Assembly: GCA_020402865.1 (NCBI GenBank)
Contig: JADBYT010000015.1
Span: 270,694-334,693, forward strand
Direction of reading: 5' to 3'
Length of the DNA stretch: 64,000 nt
From: Bacteroidota bacterium
GTDB taxonomy: Bacteria; Bacteroidota; Bacteroidia; Palsa-965
The position numbers and the translations under genes are program-made. Numbering within the stretch: the first letter of the stretch is position 1; every line of letters starts with the position of its first letter. The notes under the pieces are model-generated. The model saw only the letters and a program-made list of their open reading frames with translations. It ran no database searches and was not told the origin of the DNA. Positions 1-9,204 of the stretch are shown here, in pieces.

Positions 1-1
1 A

Positions 2-343
2 GTGGGGCGCGTGCAAAAAGAAAGCCGGGTGTTGCTGCTGCTGATTAACCGCACCAAAAACGCCAAAGGAATTATCACCGGTAAATTTTTCGAGTACATG
101 GCAACCGGAAATCCGGTACTTGCTATTGGACCCGAAGATGGTGATGCCGCAGCTATTATTGCGGAAACAGGTTGCGGTTTTATTTCCGGCTTCGGCCAGA
201 CCGAAAATCTTACCCAACATATTCTTCAGCTTTTTCAGCAATACAAATCAGGCCACACACCGCATCAAATTTCGCCGTTAGTGCAACAGTATTCACGGCG
301 TGAACTTACCGGGAAAATGGCCCGGCTGCTGGAATCACTTTAG
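2..343 (+). CDS. Glycosyltransferase, C-terminal part (cut by window edge)
   Basis: The reading frame is open to the left edge, so only about the last 113 residues are present and the start lies outside the window. The visible part resembles the nucleotide-sugar-binding half of GT-B glycosyltransferases (family 4-like): a K-F-F-E-Y-M-A-T-G-N-P-V segment followed by a stretch that handles the donor sugar, then a helical tail ending in R-R-E-L-T-G-K-M-A-R-L-L. In that family the Glu of the FEY motif sits near the donor ribose or phosphate. Acceptor and sugar cannot be told from this fragment. It could belong to a surface polysaccharide cluster to the left. Confidence 0.75.
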   Translation: MGRVQKESRVLLLLINRTKNAKGIITGKFFEYMATGNPVLAIGPEDGDAAAIIAETGCGFISGFGQTENLTQHILQLFQQYKSGHTPHQISPLVQQYSRRELTGKMARLLESL

Positions 344-414
344 TGGTTATTGTTTTTGCCGGATAAGAACATCGGCTTGCCATAATAATCGTAACTTACC
401 TCAAAACAACCCCA

Positions 415-1665
415 ATGAAAAACATTTTCGCCGCCTCAGCATTTCTTTTGCCCACTCTCGTTTCGGCTCAATGGCAAACTTACACGATTGCAAATTCTGG
501 ACTTAACGATAATTCGTGCTGGTTTGTAAATACCGATGCCAACAATGATGTGTGGGTTTCGGGGCAGTATAATGGCTTGAATAAATTCGACGGCACAAAC
601 TGGATTGCCTGGGACCAGTCTAACTCGGCAATTCCTTACAATACAGTGCTTGTATCATTTATAGATGGCAGCAACGTATGGATTGGCACAAATACCGGCG
701 GCACAGGTCTGTTTAATGGTACAAGCTGGCAAACATTCAATACCTCAAACTCCACGATAAGCGATAACACGGTATATGATATTGAAAAAGATGCCGCAGG
801 TAATTTGTGGATGGGTTCGCGCTCTGGCGGATTGATACAATATAACGGAAGCACATTTAATTCATACTCCGTACAAAGTCAGTTGCAGGTAAACTTTGAT
901 CGTGTTCATAATATTGTAATTGATGCTTCCGGTATGATATGGATGGGGCTTGCCGGTGGCGGACTCGGACGATTTAATCCGGTAAACGGAACCATGACAC
1001 AATGGGCAACATGGAACTCCCCGATTGTAAATGATGATGTATATGCTTTGTGTATAGCCTCCGATGGAAAAATCTGGTGCGGAACTTTTGGAGGAATTTC
1101 AGTGTTTGATCCGGTTAGCAACAATTTTACGGCAAATTATACAGTTGCCAACTCTGCTCTGCCTTCCAATTATATACGTGCCATTGTGTTTGACGATGCC
1201 GGCGCTTGCTGGCTTGGTACCGGCTGGGGCGGAGTTGCCCGTTTAAGCAACAACACATTTACAATTTGGAACGATAACAATTCCAACCTGCCAAGCGATT
1301 CTGTGTGGAGTGTGCATTACAGCAACAACAGAATCTGGGTAGCCACAATTACCGAAGGGATTGCCACCATGTTTCTCAATCCCAAGAGTGTGGAAGAAAC
1401 TCAGCAAACACTTTCACTTTCGTTTCTTGCGTTTCCCAATCCTGCAGCCGAGCATGTAACGGTTGATTTTGTACTGGAGCATAATTCTCAAATGCAAATG
1501 CAGCTTTTCAATGCCGCCGGGCAGTTGGTAAAAGCCGAAATGTGGGAACTATTGCCGGGAAATATCCGGAAACAAATTTTCATCGGCGATCTTTCTTCGG
1601 GCATGTACACCTTGCGTTTAATGGACGATAAATATTCGGGTACGCAGCAAATAATTATTCAGTAA
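415..1665 (+). CDS. Secreted beta-propeller protein with T9SS type A sorting domain
   Basis: The 416-residue protein starts with a clear signal peptide (residues 1-18, ending VSAQ). Residues about 25-320 contain repeated W-x-G-T/S-x-x-G-G-L/V and F-(N/D)-G-T-x-W blades like the two-component-regulator propeller repeat, here without any kinase part. The last 80 residues start with F-P-N-P and end as a T9SS type A C-terminal domain (G-M-Y-T-L-R-L near the end). It is expected to cross the outer membrane by T9SS and be released or attached to the surface. The propeller's ligand is unknown. It ends against a shared terminator with the convergent M1 peptidase gene. Confidence 0.85.
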   Translation: MKNIFAASAFLLPTLVSAQWQTYTIANSGLNDNSCWFVNTDANNDVWVSGQYNGLNKFDGTNWIAWDQSNSAIPYNTVLVSFIDGSNVWIGTNTGGTGLFNGTSWQTFNTSNSTISDNTVYDIEKDAAGNLWMGSRSGGLIQYNGSTFNSYSVQSQLQVNFDRVHNIVIDASGMIWMGLAGGGLGRFNPVNGTMTQWATWNSPIVNDDVYALCIASDGKIWCGTFGGISVFDPVSNNFTANYTVANSALPSNYIRAIVFDDAGACWLGTGWGGVARLSNNTFTIWNDNNSNLPSDSVWSVHYSNNRIWVATITEGIATMFLNPKSVEETQQTLSLSFLAFPNPAAEHVTVDFVLEHNSQMQMQLFNAAGQLVKAEMWELLPGNIRKQIFIGDLSSGMYTLRLMDDKYSGTQQIIIQ

Positions 1666-1680
1666 ACAATTGCACAAACA

Positions 1681-1714
1681 AAAGTGCCGCATCTTTTTCG
1701 GGATGCGGCACTTT
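1681..1714. terminator. Bidirectional terminator
   Basis: A perfect 13-bp stem (1681-1693 with 1702-1714) and 8-nt loop lie between two convergent genes. The stem has A-rich and T-rich ends, so it can work in both directions. Confidence 0.85.
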
Positions 1715-1734
1715 TGTTTGTGTGTCTGTGAATA

Positions 1735-4700
1735 TTAAAACGCGCGGCTCACACCCACCACCCAGCGAAGCTGGAGGTAATCAGGTGCTACAAACGGTGT
1801 GCGGTTGAGGAAGAGCGGGAAATCAACGCGGAGTGTAAGTGGTTTCACGGTTTGCAGCGGCGGGAAACGCTTAATGGTAAGTGCAAAGCCCACACCTGCA
1901 TCGGCACGGAAATCAGACATGGCCAGCGGCTCATCGCCGGTGTTGAAGTTGATTGCGCCTATATCTCCGAACAGATAGCTTTGCATGCCCAGCACGCTTC
2001 TTACACGCGGCATGGCCCGGCCAATGAAGCCGAAGAGTTCCTGAAACTCAAGTTCCATATTAAACGCCGCACCTGTGGTGCCTTTGTACACACGGCGCAA
2101 ATCGCCGTACCAGTCGAACTGCGGCACCACGTAACCTGCATAGCCGCGAAGTCCGAGCCCGCCGCCGGCATGGAAATGGTTGATGTCATCGCCGTATTCG
2201 GCCCAGGTAACCGGGAAAAAGCCCATGCTGCGGGTATATTTGCTGTCCATCATCTGCTCGGGATTAGCGCCGGCCAGATACAGCATGGATTCAGACGCCC
2301 ATTTTAAACCGGTTCCGGCCTGTGCAAACAAACGGGTATTGATGTTGATCTTGCCGAGATCGTTTTTATTCACCACATTGAGTTGCGCATACTGATAGTC
2401 GTAATCGCTGCCAAGCGCGGTAGAGCGGAGGTTAAGCTGAATTACACCGTTGCCGCGTTTGTAATTGTAAGGGTGCTCGTAGCCAAGGTTTACCGAATTA
2501 TTGAAACGGTCGGGCGTCCATTCATTCCGGTAAATGAGGTAGTTGAGATCCGACGAGTCGGCCCGCTGCATCATTTTAAAGGCCACGGTAAACTTGTGCT
2601 TCAGGTTGCGGCTCTGTACTTCGAGACCGGTGTTTACATAGTTCAGCCCGTCGAGATGACGACCACTAAAGAAGAACGACGAATTCTTTACCAGCTTTTG
2701 GAGAGGTGTCCGGTAGTTGAACTGTACCGAGAACTGATCATACAGATTAAACTCCGCACCTTCGGGCAACTGACTCTGACCAATACCCGTATTGTAGTGG
2801 AACCAGAGATCGAACATGTGTTTCGTGGCCAGATAATCGCCGCCGAGATAGAATCCGGCTTTCACACCATCAAAACCATTGTACCAGAAATCGGGCCTGG
2901 CGCGCAGTGCATAGGCCATGCGTGAGGGCTGGTTGTAAATCTTCGAATCGAAGCGTAAATCAACAGGCAGTTTCGAACTGTTGTTGAGCATATTCACATC
3001 GGCCATGCGGTGCGTGGTGTCAATCATCACTTCGGCAATGCCCGAAGGAATAACCACCTCGGCCTGATAGGTTTTCTGGATATTGTCCCAGCCAATCCAG
3101 CGCGGCAGCACCGTGGCGGTTGTTTGTTTCACAAACCAGGTGTTCGGAATGTGATAGTTGTACTCCCGCCCTTCGTTTGAGCGCACCGTAAAGTCGATGG
3201 GCATTTGCATGCCATAGCGTTTAAATGTAATGAGGTAAGTACTGGCCGAGTCGCCGCGTTTTATTCCTTCCACCCCATAGTCTATGGTTTGCGAAGTATT
3301 GAGCCACTGATCGAAAAACCAGTTGAGATCCACATGGGTGTATTGAATTACCGAGTTACGGAAGTCTTCCACATACGGGTGCGCAAACTTCCACTGATTG
3401 AAGTAATGCTGTATCGACTTGAGGAAAAGTTCATCGCCCAGCACATACTGCAGGTTGTAGAGCATGGTGGCTGTTTTCATATACACCTGCCTGTATCCGC
3501 CTCCATGACGCAACGCACCGCCAAAATGATCGGAGTGTGTTTCGAGTACAGCTTCTTCGCCGCGCACGGCATCAATGGTGTAGGGCAGCATGCATTCGCT
3601 TTCCATTACCATGTCGGGTTCGCGGAAACGCTCGGCGTATTTCGAGCGGTAGGGATATTGCAGGCGCACATCGCCTTTTATTTTTCGGTACGACCAGGCC
3701 GTGAGGAATTGCGTAAAGCCTTCGTCGAGCATGGCGCGGTAAGTTTCGTTGCTGCCCACCATGCCGAAAAACCAGTTGTGGCCTACTTCGTGTGCAATGA
3801 GGTCGTAGTAATCAGGAGCGCGGCCACCGTCGAGCGTAAGCATGGGATATTCCATGCCGTCGCGCGCATCGGCCACAATCATTTTCGGGTAGGCATACAT
3901 GCCAAAGTCGGTCGAATAGGTTTCAATTACTTTGGCCGTAAAAGCTGCCGCATCCTGCCAGCCCGAACAATGTTGTTCCTGCGCCAGTGCAATGCAGCGT
4001 ATGCCGTTCCACTTCACTTCACCAATGCGGTACGAGGGATCAGCCGTCCATGCAAAATCGTGTACATTTTCGGCATGGAACTTCCACGTTTTGCTGCTGC
4101 CGTCGCTGGCAATAACGGTTGAAGGCTGCGTACCCCAGGGCTTTCTGGCAAAGTTTGAAATATCAAGTTTCTGGCGCAGATCAGCCGGAAGCACTTCCTG
4201 CTCGTTCACCAGTTCGCCGGTGGCATCCATCACGTAATGATTGGGGAAAGTAAGTTCCACATCATACACACCGAAATCGCCGTAAAACTCACGCGTTAAA
4301 TGCTGATCAGTATCCCAGCCGGCTTTGCGGTCGTACACCGAAATGCGCGGATACCAGTGCACACCGTCGTAATGCTTGTAGCCAAATTCCTTATACATTT
4401 TCATCCGCCGGCGGATGTTGCCGCCATTGTCGAAGTAGGTTTTGAAATCCATCGTAAAGCGCACGGCAAAGCCCGGGCGAAGCGGCTTGGGCAGCCATAC
4501 TTTCAGAATGGTGTTGTCGAGTTCCACACGCACATCCTGTCCATCCACTTTAATATTGTTTACTGTGGTGCCAAGTCCTTGCTTTTCATAGTTGCCATAG
4601 CGCACCGGAAAATCGTTGTTACGGTGTAAATCGTCTGTGTACGAACCGGGCTGAAAAGCGTTTTGGTAAAGATGAAAATAGACAAACGCGAGCGTATCGG

Positions 4701-4929
4701 GCGAGTTGTTCCAGTAGGTCAGCTCCTGCGAAGCATTGATAATATCTGTGGCATCATCAATTACGGCTTTGATGCGGTAGTGCACATCCTGTTGCCAGTA
4801 GCCCGGATAAGGTGCACGGTTTTTCCAGTAGTTCGGATTGGAACGTGAACGGTAGGGGATATCAGCATACTGAGCTGAGGCGGTGGTTGTGATGAGCAAC
4901 AACAACGCGGCGAAAATTCGCTGAAGCAT
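1735..4929 (-). CDS. M1 family metallopeptidase (gluzincin aminopeptidase-like), exported
   Basis: The zinc site is complete: H-E-V-G-H at residues 380-384 followed by E after exactly 18 residues (position 403), the M1 pattern HExxH-x18-E. A D-G-G-R-A segment lies just upstream where M1 enzymes usually have GxMEN, so the exopeptidase motif is not canonical. The start at 4929 is chosen because it gives a clean signal peptide (MLQRIFAALLLL...ASAQ); the frame is open another 24 codons upstream without signal character. The protein is 1064 residues. About the first 600 form the peptidase part, and the rest is an additional C-terminal region whose final aromatic-rich strands look like a beta-barrel or outer-membrane region. 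It probably degrades peptides in the periplasm or at the outer membrane. Confidence 0.88.
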   Translation of the reverse strand: MLQRIFAALLLLITTTASAQYADIPYRSRSNPNYWKNRAPYPGYWQQDVHYRIKAVIDDATDIINASQELTYWNNSPDTLAFVYFHLYQNAFQPGSYTDDLHRNNDFPVRYGNYEKQGLGTTVNNIKVDGQDVRVELDNTILKVWLPKPLRPGFAVRFTMDFKTYFDNGGNIRRRMKMYKEFGYKHYDGVHWYPRISVYDRKAGWDTDQHLTREFYGDFGVYDVELTFPNHYVMDATGELVNEQEVLPADLRQKLDISNFARKPWGTQPSTVIASDGSSKTWKFHAENVHDFAWTADPSYRIGEVKWNGIRCIALAQEQHCSGWQDAAAFTAKVIETYSTDFGMYAYPKMIVADARDGMEYPMLTLDGGRAPDYYDLIAHEVGHNWFFGMVGSNETYRAMLDEGFTQFLTAWSYRKIKGDVRLQYPYRSKYAERFREPDMVMESECMLPYTIDAVRGEEAVLETHSDHFGGALRHGGGYRQVYMKTATMLYNLQYVLGDELFLKSIQHYFNQWKFAHPYVEDFRNSVIQYTHVDLNWFFDQWLNTSQTIDYGVEGIKRGDSASTYLITFKRYGMQMPIDFTVRSNEGREYNYHIPNTWFVKQTTATVLPRWIGWDNIQKTYQAEVVIPSGIAEVMIDTTHRMADVNMLNNSSKLPVDLRFDSKIYNQPSRMAYALRARPDFWYNGFDGVKAGFYLGGDYLATKHMFDLWFHYNTGIGQSQLPEGAEFNLYDQFSVQFNYRTPLQKLVKNSSFFFSGRHLDGLNYVNTGLEVQSRNLKHKFTVAFKMMQRADSSDLNYLIYRNEWTPDRFNNSVNLGYEHPYNYKRGNGVIQLNLRSTALGSDYDYQYAQLNVVNKNDLGKININTRLFAQAGTGLKWASESMLYLAGANPEQMMDSKYTRSMGFFPVTWAEYGDDINHFHAGGGLGLRGYAGYVVPQFDWYGDLRRVYKGTTGAAFNMELEFQELFGFIGRAMPRVRSVLGMQSYLFGDIGAINFNTGDEPLAMSDFRADAGVGFALTIKRFPPLQTVKPLTLRVDFPLFLNRTPFVAPDYLQLRWVVGVSRAF

Positions 4930-5103
4930 ACGCAGTTTCTTTTCGTGAAGTGGTATGCGGTAAAGATAAGGGATTTGGGGAGAAAGAGAGGGTATTTTCA
5001 ATGACGTTCATCAGCAGATTTAACCGTTGATGAAGTTGTTTATCAATAGAACTATTGAGCAAAGAATCATCGAATTTGATGATTTAATGTAGTAGAGGGG
5101 ACT

Positions 5104-5111
5104 TAATTTTG
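5104..5111 (+). promoter_or_regulatory. -7 box TAATTTTG for the AT-rich gene
   Basis: It matches the Bacteroidota -7 consensus TAnnTTTG and ends 15 nt before the ATG at 5127. A TTTG at 5075-5078 is 25 nt upstream, longer than the usual spacing. It supports the first ATG as start. Confidence 0.4.
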
Positions 5112-5126
5112 TAAAAAAACTGAACT

Positions 5127-6095
5127 ATGATGCTGATACATATACTTTACTTTCTCATTTATTTGTCTGATGTTGAGATAAATAACCAATTTTTAGCAAG
5201 AGAAATAAATAACAATTATAAATATATTCAAATTAAGTCAGATTTTGAATTGTACAGGCAAGTGTATTTAGTTAATTCAAAACAAATTTTTGTTCCTCAA
5301 ATGTGGGATTTTGATAATTTCTGGGGTTTTGAAACTGAAGAACAAAGAATAATTAGAAGAGAGAAAAAGCAAAAAAAAATTTTTAATATATATTTATTAC
5401 TGAGTGTATTAGGTGTTTCGTCATTTATACTCATTTTTCGTCAATCGAGAAAAAAAATCACAATGGATTCAAATGATCCTCAATTGATTTTATCAGGCAA
5501 GACTCGATACAGGATTTTTTCTTACACAGGGGTTGTCACTCAATCTTCGAATATGGTAAGCACTGAACAAACAGTATTTGTAAGTAATAACTATGTTAGT
5601 GTATCGAATAATATAAATGAAAGCGAACGATTTATGATACTTGATTCAGAAGGTCTGGAGCATGCTGTTGATTTACAAAATACGGGTATCAGGTTACGTC
5701 ACGGAAATAATATCTCTGCATTTTGGATAGCCTCCGAGGGAAAAACATTTTGGAAGTACATTTGTTTTTTTAATCATGATACGCGTGTACCAACATATAT
5801 TCCCAATACTATTGAATTGTTACTAGAATTTAATCCATTTCCAAGTATAGTTTTCGGAGCGTTATCTGTATGTATTATCGGATTATTTATGAATTTAGCT
5901 TATGGTGAAGTCTTTGTTTTTTTACAAATACTTTTGAGCTTATTAGCGTTTGGAATATTTTTCTGGATTGAATGGTCAAATTGGAAAAATAATCTAAATG
6001 AGTTTATTGATAAATATTTTCATAAATATGTAATTAAATACCATGAAAGATACCAACTAGCAAAACAAATAGATGGTAATAATAAAAGTTTGTAA
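5127..6095 (+). CDS. Unrecognised membrane protein in an AT-rich island
   Basis: I do not recognise this 322-residue protein. It has a hydrophobic N-terminus (residues 1-14), a transmembrane segment after a basic stretch (about residues 87-105, preceded by R-R-E-K-K-Q-K-K), a polar beta-rich middle of about 120 residues, and two further hydrophobic segments (about 240-258 and 263-280) before a basic tail. The topology recalls the DUF3592-like membrane proteins, but no family motif is evident. Base composition is far more AT-rich than its neighbours, with many AAT, TTA and AAA codons, which suggests recent transfer. An internal ATG at 5301 (M-W-D-F-D-N-F) is an alternative start, but the -7 box just upstream favours 5127. 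Confidence 0.7.
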   Translation: MMLIHILYFLIYLSDVEINNQFLAREINNNYKYIQIKSDFELYRQVYLVNSKQIFVPQMWDFDNFWGFETEEQRIIRREKKQKKIFNIYLLLSVLGVSSFILIFRQSRKKITMDSNDPQLILSGKTRYRIFSYTGVVTQSSNMVSTEQTVFVSNNYVSVSNNINESERFMILDSEGLEHAVDLQNTGIRLRHGNNISAFWIASEGKTFWKYICFFNHDTRVPTYIPNTIELLLEFNPFPSIVFGALSVCIIGLFMNLAYGEVFVFLQILLSLLAFGIFFWIEWSNWKNNLNEFIDKYFHKYVIKYHERYQLAKQIDGNNKSL

Positions 6096-6280
6096 TTGTA
6101 GTCCTGAAATTTGATTGGGATTATTTCTTGAGCAATAAATTGAAAATTATAATATTAAATTCATGAAAATAATGTATTAAGGCAATACAGTTTATGTTTG
6201 GTAATAGCTCAAATACATTCTCGATATTTTTCTAATCGTGTAATAATTATAAAAAGCACGCTGAGGGATGAATATCCGGT

Positions 6281-6967
6281 CTAGAAAAATCCCTGCAGAC
6301 TCTGATCCAGTTCATCTTCCGAAATCATTTTATATTCGGCAGGAACGGTAAATACCGCTGAGTCAATTTTGGCAGGCATCACACTGTTTGCAGTAAAATG
6401 CAGCTCAAGACCAAACTTGCGCAGGCGGTAATCCATCAAAACACCGTCAATTTTATAGAATGCATTTGTCCAGTTCGGTTTGTTTACCTGAAGTTCACGG
6501 GTGTACCACACTTCCATATCGGGGCTTTTGTCGGCAAATTTCAGAATGGCTTTCTGGCAATTGTAACCGGCAATTTTTTTCGTCTCTTTGGTTTCGGAAA
6601 CCGAATAATCGGGCAGGTAATAGTTGCGGGTACGTATTTCAGAAGAATCAAGCACAGCTGCTTTTTTATCAAGAAAGCTCACCATATTGGTGAAGGTTTT
6701 TTTATTCGGATCGGATAAAAATGCAATGTGCATGGCGCCCACACCTGCATCCAGTTCGGCAAGCGTATAATCGTTGCGGAACTTCACCGTCATTTTATCC
6801 GGAAACATCATTGAGAGGGATGATTTCGGGTTTACCGGTGTGGCTTTGTACTCAATTATTCCCTCTGCAATTTGCGAAGTGGTTGTTTTTTCTTCACAGC
6901 CCCACATAAAAGCAAGCATCATCAGTGCGAAAATGCAAAGCAGGTGTGAAGAGAAACGGGCGTACAT
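6281..6967 (-). CDS. Lipoprotein resembling the DUF4412/GLPGLI-type family
   Basis: The start at 6967 gives a lipoprotein signal: basic MYARF, a hydrophobic stretch and a Cys at residue 24 in M-W-G-C. The frame is open 25 codons further upstream without signal character. The mature part (about 205 residues) contains T-K-K-I-A-G-Y-N-C-Q-K-A and E-V-W-Y-T-R-E, a pairing typical of DUF4412 and GLPGLI-like envelope proteins of Bacteroidota, whose biochemical role is not known. It is likely anchored in the inner or outer membrane facing the periplasm. It is divergent from the small membrane-protein gene at 7099. Confidence 0.7.
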   Translation of the reverse strand: MYARFSSHLLCIFALMMLAFMWGCEEKTTTSQIAEGIIEYKATPVNPKSSLSMMFPDKMTVKFRNDYTLAELDAGVGAMHIAFLSDPNKKTFTNMVSFLDKKAAVLDSSEIRTRNYYLPDYSVSETKETKKIAGYNCQKAILKFADKSPDMEVWYTRELQVNKPNWTNAFYKIDGVLMDYRLRKFGLELHFTANSVMPAKIDSAVFTVPAEYKMISEDELDQSLQGFF

Positions 6968-7098
6968 TCGGATGGGTCGGTCAGTATGTTTTGTTGCAGC
7001 AAGGTAACGATTAATTTTTATCTTGCAAGTCTGCATACACAATATCCCGCAAATTGCGTCAGACCAGCTTTTACAGGTAACTGACAGTAAAATATACT

Positions 7099-7650
7099 AT
7101 GCCCTCAGTTAAGATTATATATCATCTTTCCACACGAATTTTCGGCAGGCTTGCCCTTATTACGGGGCTGATTACTGCAATACAACTTTATACACAGTTC
7201 ACTAAGCCCGATTTATCACCCTACCTCCTTATACTGCCCGTTTTATTTGGCCTTATTTTTCTGTACAGCATTTTTCAATTACTCCGCAAAAAGCCCGTTT
7301 TAACCCTCACCGAAACAGGTATCACTTCCGCCACTTCCTCCGCCTCAGAAATAGGTTGGGAAACGATACGGGCAATTGAAGTGATTCAATTTCAAAATCA
7401 AAAACTACTGGCTTTGCGTGTAGAGAAAACAGCCATGCAGGCTATTGCCACTACCCGTTTTCTTGAAAAACGCCGGCAGTGGATGATTTCGAAAACCGGA
7501 TTGATGGCTTATCCGGATACCGATTATCTGTTTGCTGCAATCAGCAATCTTTCCAGGCCAGCACCGGAAATAGCGCAATTGGTGACTCAGCTGGCAGAAA
7601 TGGATGCGGCCGGGCGAGTGGCGCAACTCAATGCACTGGCAAGTAAGTAA
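7099..7650 (+). CDS. Small membrane protein with PH-like tail (STM3941-like)
   Basis: The 183-residue protein has two transmembrane segments (about residues 15-32 and 42-62), then K-K-P-V-L-T-L-T-E-T-G-I and W-E-T-I-R-A-I-E-V. This layout is seen in STM3941-type membrane proteins, where two helices precede a PH-like beta domain. Function is unknown. It stops just before a strong hairpin shared with the convergent arginine decarboxylase gene. Confidence 0.65.
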   Translation: MPSVKIIYHLSTRIFGRLALITGLITAIQLYTQFTKPDLSPYLLILPVLFGLIFLYSIFQLLRKKPVLTLTETGITSATSSASEIGWETIRAIEVIQFQNQKLLALRVEKTAMQAIATTRFLEKRRQWMISKTGLMAYPDTDYLFAAISNLSRPAPEIAQLVTQLAEMDAAGRVAQLNALASK

Positions 7651-7651
7651 A

Positions 7652-7682
7652 ACGCCTGCCTTTCTTGCGAAAAAGCAGGCGT
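7652..7682. terminator. Bidirectional terminator
   Basis: An 8-bp perfect stem (7652-7659 with 7675-7682) around a 15-nt loop lies between the convergent genes ending at 7650 and 7705. Confidence 0.65.
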
Positions 7683-7704
7683 AAGCGTATTGGTAAACCG
7701 CTAA

Positions 7705-9102
7705 TTAATAGCCCAAAGTCTTCAGCATCGACTTGTAGCTTTGTTCTTTGGCAAAGAGGCGGGTCACAATTTCGCCATCTTCGTCGCGGTCAATGAGTAC
7801 ATGCTTGGGCGCAGGAATAAGGCAGTGCTGAATACCACCATAGCCGCCCAGCGACTCCTGATAAGCACCCGTGTGGAAGAAGCCGATGTACTGTGTGCCT
7901 TTTTCCTTCGGATCTACTTTGGGCAGAAACACATTGTTGGCGTGCGCTTCTGTATTGTAATAATCCATACTGTCGCACGTAATGCCGCCTAAGTTCACCG
8001 GCTGATATTCGCGTTCCCAGTTGTTTATGGCCAGCAGAATGAAACGCTGGTTAATTCCCCAGGTATCGGGCAGGGTGGTAATAAACGAACTGTCAATCAT
8101 GTACCAGAGCTCACGGTCGTTTTGCAGCTTCTGGTCAATTATCGAGTAAAGCGCCGCACCGCTTTCGCTCACCGTAAACGAGCCAAATTCGGTGAAAATA
8201 TTGGGCTCGGCAATCTCATTGTTCTCGCAGTAGTTTTTGATCTGACTGATAATTTCTTCAATCATGTATTCATAGTCATATTCAAAACTCAGTGAGTTTT
8301 TAATAGGCATGCCCCCGCCAATATTGAGCGAGTCGAGTGTGGGGCAGATGCGCTTGAGATCAAGATACACCTTGAGGCATTTGGCCAGTTCGGTCCAGTA
8401 ATAGATGGTATCTTTTATTCCGGTGTTGATGAAGAAGTGCAGCATCTTCAGTTCAAACTTCGGGTTGGTGGCAATTTTCTCTTTATAGAAATCCACAATA
8501 TCCACATGCCGTATGCCCAGGCGTGAGGTGTAGAACTGAAAGTTCGGTTCTTCTTCCGACGCAATGCGGATGCCCACTTTTTGTTTGGGTGCTTTTACAT
8601 GCTTTGCGTAATAGTCAATTTCCGATTTATGATCGAGAATCGGAATGGTATTGTAGCCGTCGTTAGAAAGATCGGTTATCAGGCGCAGATACTCATCGCG
8701 CTTATAGCCGTTACTTACAATGAACTTGTTTTTATCAATCTTGCCCTCTTTAATAAGCTGGCGGATGATATAAATATCGTATGTTGACGAAGTTTCGATG
8801 TGTACATCGTTTTTGAGCACTTCGTCGAGTACAAATGAAAAATGCGAGCTTTTGGTGCAGTAACAATAGGTATAGTTACCTTTGTAATCTACCTTCGCCA
8901 TAGCTACATTGAAGAGGCGTTTGGCCTTTTGAATCTGTTGCCCTATCTTGGGAAGGTAGGTAATCTTTAACGGAGTTCCGTATTTCTTGATGATATCCAT
9001 CAATGGAATGTCGTTGAAGTACAGCTCGTTATCTGTTACATGAAACCCTTCCTGCGGAAAGTTGAACGTTTGTTCAATCAGGTTTTGATAGGTGTTTTCC
9101 AT
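7705..9102 (-). CDS. speA: Arginine decarboxylase, PLP fold type III
   Basis: The protein converts arginine to agmatine and CO2, the first step of the agmatine route to putrescine. The 465-residue sequence matches the short arginine decarboxylase of Flavobacteria-type Bacteroidota, about 170 residues shorter than E. coli SpeA. The PLP lysine is in Y-C-Y-C-T-K-S-S-H-F (about residues 80-89). A glycine-rich phosphate loop N-I-G-G-G-M-P (about 262-268) and the C-terminal T-C-D-S-M-D and G-A-Y-Q motifs of alanine-racemase-fold decarboxylases are present. It is divergent from an agmatinase-family gene that would act on its product. A related decarboxylase substrate such as ornithine is possible, but the neighbour favours arginine. 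Confidence 0.88.
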   Translation of the reverse strand: MENTYQNLIEQTFNFPQEGFHVTDNELYFNDIPLMDIIKKYGTPLKITYLPKIGQQIQKAKRLFNVAMAKVDYKGNYTYCYCTKSSHFSFVLDEVLKNDVHIETSSTYDIYIIRQLIKEGKIDKNKFIVSNGYKRDEYLRLITDLSNDGYNTIPILDHKSEIDYYAKHVKAPKQKVGIRIASEEEPNFQFYTSRLGIRHVDIVDFYKEKIATNPKFELKMLHFFINTGIKDTIYYWTELAKCLKVYLDLKRICPTLDSLNIGGGMPIKNSLSFEYDYEYMIEEIISQIKNYCENNEIAEPNIFTEFGSFTVSESGAALYSIIDQKLQNDRELWYMIDSSFITTLPDTWGINQRFILLAINNWEREYQPVNLGGITCDSMDYYNTEAHANNVFLPKVDPKEKGTQYIGFFHTGAYQESLGGYGGIQHCLIPAPKHVLIDRDEDGEIVTRLFAKEQSYKSMLKTLGY

Positions 9103-9156
9103 TTGTTTCAGGTAAACTGAATGTAAAGTAAGTGAGTTGGATTACTGGTTCGGGTG

Positions 9157-9190
9157 CAAATGTAAGTAACCCGGATGAGTCAATGTCAAA
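9157..9190 (-). promoter_or_regulatory. Promoter of the arginine decarboxylase gene
   Basis: On the minus strand TTTG (9190-9187) is followed after 22 nt by TACATTTG (9164-9157), which fits the Bacteroidota -33/-7 pattern. The expected leader is about 50 nt. Confidence 0.5.
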
Positions 9191-9204
9191 TTAATTATCA
9201 AAAT

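Noticed and set aside
3205..4122. 305-codon plus-strand open frame inside the M1 peptidase gene
   Set aside because: It is a shadow of the antisense frame in a GC-rich gene, with His/Phe-rich composition and no domain.
6193..6200. TATGTTTG as a plus-strand promoter
   Set aside because: It lies in the convergent AT-rich spacer with no plus-strand gene for 900 nt and has no -33 partner; probably chance in AT-rich DNA.
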